This document shows positions 1 to 4,011 of a stretch of 5,940 nt of DNA, piece after piece. Within the stretch, counting starts at the first letter, position 1. Each line of letters opens with the position of its first letter. The notes below the pieces were generated by a model that did no database searches, was not told where the DNA came from, and saw only the letters and a program-made list of their open reading frames with translations. The stretch spans positions 1-5,940 of the forward strand of contig JADFGH010000155.1 of the NCBI GenBank assembly GCA_022567775.1, given 5' to 3'. Source of the DNA: Pseudomonadota bacterium. Lineage in GTDB: Bacteria > Pseudomonadota > Gammaproteobacteria > Steroidobacterales > Woeseiaceae. The position numbers were made by a program, and so were the translations under genes.

Positions 1-1
1 C

Positions 2-676
2 GGTGCGTCCCATGTACTGGCCACAAGCGGCGGCACCTTGCGCGCCCGTTACGTGATATTGGCGACCAACGGCTTCACACCGGAGCATCTGCTGCCCGCT
101 TTTCGCGCCAGGACGATGCCGATTATCAGCGCCATTGTTGTCACCCGGCCACTCAAGGATGACGAACTGGCTGCACATGCCTGGCGGACAGAATCACCGG
201 CAATTACGTCTTATGGCCTTCTGAATTATTTTCGCATGCTCCCTGACAAACGATTCATGTGGGGAGGTCGTGGAGCGTTCAATGGGGCGCCCGGTGCTGC
301 CGCGAAAAATTTCGAGGCATTGATTGCCCGACTTCACGAAGTGTTCCCCGAGTGGCGCAACATCGGGATCGATTACCGGTGGCATGGACTCATTTGCATG
401 ACGCGCAGGATGACGCCCGCCATCGGCAGGCTGGACGAAGATCCGTCAGTCTTTTTTGGTTTCGGCTATCACGGAAACGGCGTGAATACCGCAACCTGGA
501 CGGGGCAAAAACTTTCCGACTGGCTTGGCGGCAGCAGGATCGGCGATCGAAGATCTCCTGATTCTCTGCCCGCGGCGGTGCGGGGACTAAGCGGACGATT
601 TCCGCTGCCATCGCTGCGATTGCTGTACGTGCAGGCGCGCATCGCGATGTTTCGTTTCACGGACTGGTTGAAATAA
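2..676 (+). CDS. FAD-dependent oxidoreductase, DAO/DadA family (C-terminal part)
   Basis: This is the last 224 residues of a flavoprotein; the reading frame is open to the left edge, so the N-terminal FAD-binding GxGxxG region is outside the window. The segment begins with the end of the Rossmann-type FAD domain (RYVILATNGFTPEHL, from about base 47), continues through a substrate-domain strand (YFRMLPDKRFMWGGRG) and ends with the FAD-contacting loop GYHGNGVNTATWTGQ near bases 463-507. This order, and the tail FPLPSLRLLYVQARIA, are typical of DAO-family amine or amino-acid oxidoreductases such as the PuuB/OrdL group, which oxidise C-N bonds and pass electrons to oxygen or the respiratory chain. 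The exact substrate cannot be read from this half. TTG at 38 could be mistaken for a start, but the residues before it fit the fold. The gene converges on the outer membrane protein gene with 10 bases between stop codons and has no recognisable terminator of its own. Family call is firm; the substrate is unknown. Confidence 0.85.
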   Translation, partial: GASHVLATSGGTLRARYVILATNGFTPEHLLPAFRARTMPIISAIVVTRPLKDDELAAHAWRTESPAITSYGLLNYFRMLPDKRFMWGGRGAFNGAPGAAAKNFEALIARLHEVFPEWRNIGIDYRWHGLICMTRRMTPAIGRLDEDPSVFFGFGYHGNGVNTATWTGQKLSDWLGGSRIGDRRSPDSLPAAVRGLSGRFPLPSLRLLYVQARIAMFRFTDWLK

Positions 677-686
677 GAGAGAACGA

Positions 687-1367
687 TCAGAAGTTGAAAT
701 TGAATCCGAGTGAGATCACCGGATAGGCTTTCAGGTCCTCAACTTCGGCTTCAAGTTGCAGCCGTTCGTCTTCGAGGGCAGTACGGAACTCATCACCAAG
801 AGGACCTGGGTCATTTGCCAGCGTTCCATCTGAAGTGAGTACAACGATTGGTTCTCCGTGCAGGAGAACGCCGAAATCAAGGGAAAGGCCAAGCCGTCCG
901 ACTAAATTGAAGTCGAAGCCGGCGCCAATGTATGGTGCAACGCCTTCGAAGGACGTTGTACTGCGCAACGTTCCAACGTCAGCGGCAGAATAAGGAAACG
1001 GATTGTCGCCAAGCATGTAGTCGCTCATATCCTGGCTGACCAGCTGCACTTCGTTGCCGTTGGCATAGGCCCCAACGGTCATGCGAAACGGGCTTAACGG
1101 GAAACGGAAATTTGCCGTTAGAAAATAGGTTTCGAGGGCGAGTATTGCATCGTAATTAACGCCGGCCTGCGACCCGGTGTCCTTGTAGTCGTACTTATTG
1201 GCGCCAGCACGAAGGTCGAACCACGGAATCGGACGCCAGCTTGCCTCGAGGCCGAGTCCCAGGGTACCTGCCTTGACACCGAACCAGAGATTGTCGTCGG
1301 CCATTGCGTTGTTGCCGGGCAGCAGTGTCACAGCCAGGACGACGGCTGTTGCGAAAAAAGTTTTCAT
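687..1367 (-). CDS. Exported outer membrane beta-barrel protein, function unknown
   Basis: The 226-residue product begins with a clear Sec signal peptide: MK, a hydrophobic core at residues 4-16, and a likely signal peptidase I site AMA|DD after residue 23. The mature part alternates polar and hydrophobic residues in strands rich in Gly, Phe and Tyr (WFGVKAGTLGLGLEASW, YIGAGFDFNLVGRLGLSLDFG). It ends in GFNFNF, and a terminal phenylalanine is the usual recognition signal for the BAM assembly machinery. A charged helical stretch (EDERLQLEAEVEDL) precedes the final strand. Size suggests a small barrel of about eight or more strands. It does not clearly match OmpW/AlkL, the known alkane-import porin family, so no gene name is given. 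The ATG has a good ribosome binding site, GGAG seven bases upstream. The gene lies downstream of the alkB-rubredoxin pair on the same strand but 202 bases away, so it is probably transcribed separately. Location is well supported; function is not. Confidence 0.8.
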   Translation of the reverse strand: MKTFFATAVVLAVTLLPGNNAMADDNLWFGVKAGTLGLGLEASWRPIPWFDLRAGANKYDYKDTGSQAGVNYDAILALETYFLTANFRFPLSPFRMTVGAYANGNEVQLVSQDMSDYMLGDNPFPYSAADVGTLRSTTSFEGVAPYIGAGFDFNLVGRLGLSLDFGVLLHGEPIVVLTSDGTLANDPGPLGDEFRTALEDERLQLEAEVEDLKAYPVISLGFNFNF

Positions 1368-1400
1368 GATCGAACTCCGAATTGCCCAAACGGTAATCCA

Positions 1401-1430
1401 ATAATCAGCCTGGAAAGGTTAGCCGGGTAA
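1401..1430 (-). promoter_or_regulatory. Possible promoter of the outer membrane protein gene
   Basis: Read on the minus strand, TTACCC (1430-1425) and GATTAT (1406-1401) sit 18 bases apart, about 35 bases upstream of the start codon at 1367. They match the sigma70 -35 and -10 consensus at only 3 of 6 and 4 of 6 positions, so this is a weak candidate. Its position between the start codon and the CRP-like site is what makes it plausible. Confidence 0.3.
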
Positions 1431-1442
1431 GCGCAGTGTGGC

Positions 1443-1458
1443 TGTGTTGTGCATCACA
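1443..1458 (-). promoter_or_regulatory. Possible CRP/Vfr-type binding site
   Basis: The plus-strand sequence TGTGTTGTGCATCACA matches the CRP consensus TGTGA-N6-TCACA at 9 of 10 specified bases. Its centre is about 83 bases upstream of the outer membrane protein start and roughly 55-60 bases upstream of the predicted transcription start, a usual position for an activator. A single 16-base match can occur by chance, so this is tentative. Confidence 0.3.
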
Positions 1459-1569
1459 GGCTGCAAGGAAAATGCGCCGGAGTGCTTGCTACGCAGGTTT
1501 TCAGGGCAATTTGCCGATACTCGGGAGACGCAGAAATCGCGGTATGGGCATATTGTTAAATAGCGCAAG

Positions 1570-1731
1570 TCAGATTTGTTCGAAGTCCTCTTTGTAGCGG
1601 ACCGAGCAGTCAGGACAAACATAATCGTCCGGCAGTGACTGAAAGCTGGTGCCGGGTGGATATCCTTCATGCTCGTCACCGGCATCTTCGCTGAAAACAT
1701 AACCACATTCCGGACACTTGAAATCGGTCAT
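1570..1731 (-). CDS. Rubredoxin, AlkG1-like, linked to alkB
   Basis: This 53-residue iron-sulfur protein carries one Fe bound by four cysteines, arranged as C6-P-E-C9-G-Y and C39-P-D-C42. The spacing and the central HEGYPPGT and LPDDY segments are those of classical rubredoxins, and the length of about 53 is normal. Its expected role is to carry single electrons from an NAD(P)H-dependent rubredoxin reductase to AlkB. The ATG lies 2 bases after the alkB stop; the only upstream Shine-Dalgarno-like element is a poor, distant GGA, so translation is probably coupled to alkB. After the second cysteine pair it reads SVRYKEDF, one residue longer than the CGVGKEDF pattern of AlkG2-type rubredoxins; the inserted Arg is a mark of the AlkG1 type, which is reported not to support AlkB activity. 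Unusually, it contains no tryptophan: the usual Trp positions hold Phe30 and Tyr37. The gene is easily missed because it is so short. Confidence 0.93.
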   Translation of the reverse strand: MTDFKCPECGYVFSEDAGDEHEGYPPGTSFQSLPDDYVCPDCSVRYKEDFEQI

Positions 1732-1733
1732 GG

Positions 1734-2939
1734 CTACTGTTGTCCAGCAGGCCCGGAGAGTTCGGGTGACCCGTACTTGCGGTAAATCATCTCTTTCCTG
1801 CGGGGGTCGATATTGATTTTGTCGAGGTCACCGTTGACGTGGGGTAACGCCAGCAGCTTCTTGTCCATTACCCAGTACCAGAGCCACGGCACGTAGGCCA
1901 ACAGGTAGGAGCCGAAATAACCGTTCGGCAAGCTCGGCAGATCTTCAAAGTGACGCAGTGACTGATAGCGGCGCAGGGGGTGCGCGTGGTGATCCGAATG
2001 TCTTTCCAGGTGAAACAGGACCAGGTTACTGAAGATATGATTACTGTTCCATGAATGGTGGGGCTGGCAGCGTTCGAACTTTCCGTTTTCGTCTTTGAGG
2101 CGCAATAAACCGTAGTGTTCTATGTAGTTTGCGCTGGTCAGTTGCCACCACCCGAAAATGTTGTGGACAACAAGAAACGGAATCATCTTCCAGCCAAATG
2201 CGATTAACAGCCCAAGCTGAACCACGGCCGACAATGACATCGATTGCAGGATCTGGTTATCGGTGCTCCAGGCAGATTTGCCGCGGCGCTCCAGTCTTTC
2301 CTTTTCAATTGCCCAGGCACGCAGGAATGCACCGGGGATCTCGCGTATTGCAAAACGATAGATGCTTTCGCCCATGCGTGCGCTTGCAGGATCTTCCGGC
2401 GTGGACACATCCCGGTGGTGGCCGCGGTTGTGCTCTATCCAGAAATGACCGTACACGGGGACTGCCAAAACGATTTTCGCAAGCCAGCGCTCCAACCTGG
2501 ATTTTTTGTGACCAAGTTCATGCCCGGTATTGATGCCGAGCCCGCTGGCGATGCCTGCAACCACCGCAAGGCCCAGAAAAGCCCACCAACTGAGGTCCTG
2601 TGTGCCCGCCCACCAGGCAGCGCCAATCAGGGTAACGAAATGCAGTGGCACCACTGCGTACGTCAGCAACCGATAGTAAAAATCCGCATCCAGTTGCGGC
2701 ACGACTTCTTCCGGAGGATTGTTTTTATCCTCGCCCAGAATCATGTCGAGAATCGGTGCGACTACATAGCCCGTGAATAACGGGAACAACAGCCAGGCCT
2801 GGTTACCGGTCTCGGCATGCAACCATATGCCGAGGAAGGGCTGCAAAGGATAGAAAACGGAGAGCAACCAGAACCATCGTTTCCGATCAATGTAGTGGAT
2901 GGCCTCGCCGGATGGCAGTGCCGCGGTATAGCCTTTCAT
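1734..2939 (-). CDS. alkB: Alkane 1-monooxygenase (integral-membrane diiron hydroxylase)
   Basis: AlkB inserts one oxygen atom from O2 into the terminal methyl group of n-alkanes, giving 1-alkanols, at a diiron centre in the inner membrane. All family motifs are present, numbered from the ATG at 2939: H140-E-L-G-H144, E169-H-N-R-G-H-H175, the N271-YIEHYGL box with H275, PHHSWNSNH around 293-301, and R313-HSDHHAHP. The segment GEDKNNPPEEVVP (69-81) follows the second membrane helix as in other AlkBs. Hydrophobic helices lie near residues 22-41, 48-66, 91-111, 118-137, 234-258 and 341-358. The 401-residue length equals that of the Pseudomonas putida GPo1 enzyme as I recall it. The frame stays open to 3071, but the extra 44 residues resemble no AlkB N-terminus and GGGGA precedes the 2939 ATG, so I chose that start. 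The C-terminus is not fused to a rubredoxin; a separate rubredoxin gene follows after 2 bases. Gly57 occupies the position of Trp55 in GPo1, which hints at longer substrates. Confidence 0.96.
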   Translation of the reverse strand: MKGYTAALPSGEAIHYIDRKRWFWLLSVFYPLQPFLGIWLHAETGNQAWLLFPLFTGYVVAPILDMILGEDKNNPPEEVVPQLDADFYYRLLTYAVVPLHFVTLIGAAWWAGTQDLSWWAFLGLAVVAGIASGLGINTGHELGHKKSRLERWLAKIVLAVPVYGHFWIEHNRGHHRDVSTPEDPASARMGESIYRFAIREIPGAFLRAWAIEKERLERRGKSAWSTDNQILQSMSLSAVVQLGLLIAFGWKMIPFLVVHNIFGWWQLTSANYIEHYGLLRLKDENGKFERCQPHHSWNSNHIFSNLVLFHLERHSDHHAHPLRRYQSLRHFEDLPSLPNGYFGSYLLAYVPWLWYWVMDKKLLALPHVNGDLDKINIDPRRKEMIYRKYGSPELSGPAGQQ

Positions 2940-2970
2940 TGCGTGGTCCCCGGTTGACTCATGCCACGCA
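2940..2970 (-). promoter_or_regulatory. alkB leader hairpin enclosing the ribosome binding site
   Basis: On the minus strand TGCGTGG (2970-2964) and CCACGCA (2946-2940) are perfect 7-base complements separated by 17 bases. The second arm directly abuts the alkB ATG. The loop contains GGGGA, the only good Shine-Dalgarno element for that start. If formed in the mRNA, the hairpin would hold the ribosome binding site in its loop and the start codon at its base. The base pairing is seen directly; the regulatory role is inferred. Confidence 0.45.
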
Positions 2971-3023
2971 ATTATCGTCTTTTTGTGACCGTCTTCCAAT
3001 GCGTACAAACCCGCTTCCTGTCG

Positions 3024-3033
3024 ATTATCTATA
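3024..3033 (-). promoter_or_regulatory. Possible -10 region of the alkB-rubredoxin operon
   Basis: The minus-strand sequence TATAGATAAT contains two overlapping -10-like hexamers (TATAGA and GATAAT) about 85 bases upstream of the alkB ATG. No good -35 hexamer lies at the proper distance, as expected for a promoter that needs an activator, which is common for alkane hydroxylase genes. The start site is a guess from sequence. Confidence 0.3.
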
Positions 3034-3061
3034 CAGTTCGCCAAGCGCCATTTGCGCACAA

Positions 3062-3078
3062 CGGCGCGCAACGCGCCG
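3062..3078. promoter_or_regulatory. GC-rich inverted repeat upstream of alkB
   Basis: CGGCGCG (3062-3068) and CGCGCCG (3072-3078) are perfect complements around a 3-base CAA spacer. The repeat is centred about 50 bases upstream of the start site implied by the candidate alkB -10 region, where an activator could bind. No T-run follows on either strand, so it is not a standard terminator. It could be an operator, or a chance product of GC-rich sequence. Confidence 0.35.
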
Positions 3079-3180
3079 GGATCGCAGGGCCGTAACGCGG
3101 TGATTAGCTAACTGTTGTGAGTGACCAGGGAGCGGACCATCTGCGCTGCGGGTAAATCGTGGTATCGTGTAAATGACTGA

Positions 3181-3186
3181 TATAAA
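3181..3186 (+). promoter_or_regulatory. Possible -10 element of the DUF5658 gene
   Basis: TATAAA, 27 bases upstream of the TTG start, lies in the most AT-rich part of the divergent region (3151-3200) and differs from TATAAT at one base. No convincing -35 is found 16-18 bases upstream (the bases there are near CGTGGT). Three TAAAT motifs occur here at 3153, 3170 and 3183 and may be recognised by a regulator. Confidence 0.35.
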
Positions 3187-3202
3187 TCGAATTAACATAA
3201 AC

Positions 3203-3208
3203 AGGGGA
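3203..3208 (+). promoter_or_regulatory. Ribosome binding site that fixes a TTG start
   Basis: AGGGGA lies five bases before the TTG at 3214. No in-frame ATG occurs until the first membrane helix at residue 65, so this site is the main support for the TTG start of the DUF5658 gene. Confidence 0.7.
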
Positions 3209-3213
3209 TTGCA

Positions 3214-3684
3214 TTGATTAGCTTCGAGGGAACCGAAGACAGAATAGATAAGCGAACGGATTCGGAGCGGCGTAACTTTTCGTGGCAAACCGTGTTTTTC
3301 GGATATCTTCGTTCGCGCCGGCGCGATACACGCCGGACCGGCGAACTCGAACCACTTTTTACCGACTACCATCATCCGTGGCTGTTCTTCCTGGCCACCA
3401 GCATCATGTTGCTGAGCTGTTTTGACGCATTTTTCACGCTGCAATTGCTCGACCGGGGCGCCATAGAAATTAATCCCGTAATGGCTGCCGTCATCGGCGA
3501 AAGTGCACTGATGTTTTCCGTGACGAAAATGTTGCTGACGAGCTTCGGCGTCCTGGCGCTCGTGTTCATGGCGAGGTCGATGTTCATGAGCCGAATTCGC
3601 ACCGGCCTGATCCTGACGTTTTTTTTCAGTTGTTATGCGGTCCTCGTCTGCTACGAATTCGTGTTCCTGATGGCCCAGAATTAG
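3214..3684 (+). CDS. DUF5658 family small integral membrane protein
   Basis: The 156-residue product has a charged, Arg-rich cytoplasmic-looking N-terminus (residues 8-43) followed by three predicted membrane helices near 56-79, 98-119 and 129-153. The stretch SCFDAFFTLQLLDRGAIEINPVM (68-90), a helix with an internal Asp followed by Gly-Ala-x-Glu-x-NP-x-M, is the signature of the DUF5658 family, whose function is unknown. Translation begins at TTG with a strong ribosome binding site five bases upstream; starting at the next ATG would delete half of the first helix. It is divergent from alkB and followed by a palindrome, a REP pair and a terminator, so it is probably a single-gene transcript. 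A role in alkane metabolism is possible from position alone, but nothing in the protein shows it. A long open frame on the opposite strand here is a shadow. Confidence 0.85.
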   Translation: MISFEGTEDRIDKRTDSERRNFSWQTVFFGYLRSRRRDTRRTGELEPLFTDYHHPWLFFLATSIMLLSCFDAFFTLQLLDRGAIEINPVMAAVIGESALMFSVTKMLLTSFGVLALVFMARSMFMSRIRTGLILTFFFSCYAVLVCYEFVFLMAQN

Positions 3685-3699
3685 CTGTGCATTCCACAG

Positions 3700-3717
3700 A
3701 TATTGTTTAAACAATAT
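3700..3717. repeat. 18-base perfect palindrome after the DUF5658 gene
   Basis: ATATTGTTTAAACAATAT is fully self-complementary, starts 15 bases after the DUF5658 stop codon and is followed by TTT. Its AT-rich stem is weak for a rho-independent terminator. The symmetry would also suit a dimeric DNA-binding protein. Confidence 0.5.
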
Positions 3718-3725
3718 TTTGTTGT

Positions 3726-3815
3726 AATGCCGTAGGAGCCCGGCCTGCCGGGCGATCGATGCCTGATTGGTGCGCTCAAACTGAATCGCTCGCTGGGGCG
3801 AGCTCCTACAGCATT
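3726..3815. repeat. Inverted pair of REP sequences (BIME-like element)
   Basis: Two copies of a GTAGGAGC-headed repeat face each other. The left copy, 3732-3756, has the head, a perfect 7-base hairpin GCCCGGC/GCCGGGC (3738-3744 and 3747-3753, loop CT) and the end CGAT. The right copy, on the minus strand at 3809-3786, has the same head, a 6-base hairpin (3788-3793 and 3798-3803, loop TGGG) and the end GCGAT. The outer arms AATGC-x-GTAGGAGC and GCTCCTAC-x-GCATT form a 14-base inverted repeat with one mismatch. Pseudomonas and Xanthomonas REP sequences have this same head, hairpin and CGAT-like tail, and are moved by RAYT transposases. No RAYT gene is present in the window. The element may also protect or end the DUF5658 mRNA. 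Confidence 0.8.
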
Positions 3816-3830
3816 GCATTCCTTCTGCCC

Positions 3831-3863
3831 GGGGCATGAGCTAAACTAGCGCCCCTTTTTTTT
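3831..3863 (+). terminator. Rho-independent terminator upstream of sucA
   Basis: GGGGC (3831-3835) pairs with GCCCC (3851-3855); inside it GCTA (3840-3843) pairs with TAGC (3847-3850) around an AAC loop, leaving a 4-base ATGA bulge. Eight T residues follow directly (3856-3863). It would end plus-strand transcription from the DUF5658 gene 45 bases before the sucA start, so sucA needs a promoter within or just beside this region. TAAACT at 3842-3847 resembles a -10 element, but no good -35 accompanies it. Confidence 0.7.
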
Positions 3864-3887
3864 GGCATTCGTCCGCCAAAATCTCCG

Positions 3888-4011
3888 GAATCCGGATTCT
3901 GCCCGCTATGAGCAATTCGCTGCAAGACCAATATGCTTCATCACCGCTGTATGGTGGCAACGCGCCTGCCGTCGAAGCGATGTACGAGACATATATAAGG
4001 AATCCGGATTC
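3888..4011. repeat. Two copies of a 12-base palindrome flanking the sucA start
   Basis: GAATCCGGATTC, a perfect palindrome, occurs at 3888-3899 and again at 4000-4011; both copies are preceded by G, so the shared word is 13 bases. The copies are 112 bases apart, one in the sucA leader and one within codons 31-35. The second copy encodes part of the conserved RNPDS segment. Confidence 0.6.

Noticed and set aside
667..700. Direct repeat GTTGAAAT at 667-674 and 693-700 near the convergent stop codons
   Set aside because: Eight bases is short enough for chance, both copies lie mostly in coding sequence, and no insertion signature accompanies them.
1368..1569. A possible terminator after the rubredoxin gene
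   Set aside because: No stem followed by a T-run on the minus strand could be found; the operon may end by another mechanism or read into the outer membrane protein gene.
1419..1706. A 95-residue open frame on the minus strand
   Set aside because: It overlaps the rubredoxin gene in another frame; the rubredoxin frame has all four iron-binding cysteines in the right spacing.
1904..1913. GTAGGAGCC inside alkB, resembling the REP head
   Set aside because: It encodes the ordinary AlkB segment near FGSYLL, has no adjoining hairpin or CGAT-like tail, and is a chance match.
2940..3071. A 44-residue N-terminal extension of AlkB from an upstream start at 3071
   Set aside because: The extension is hydrophilic and unlike AlkB N-termini, it crosses the two hairpins and the promoter-like sequence, and the start at 2939 has GGGGA upstream and gives the normal 401-residue length.
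3025..3837. A 270-residue open frame on the minus strand
   Set aside because: It runs antisense to the DUF5658 gene and through the REP pair, its translation is rich in Gln, His and Arg with no recognisable domain, and the plus-strand frame has membrane helices and a family motif.
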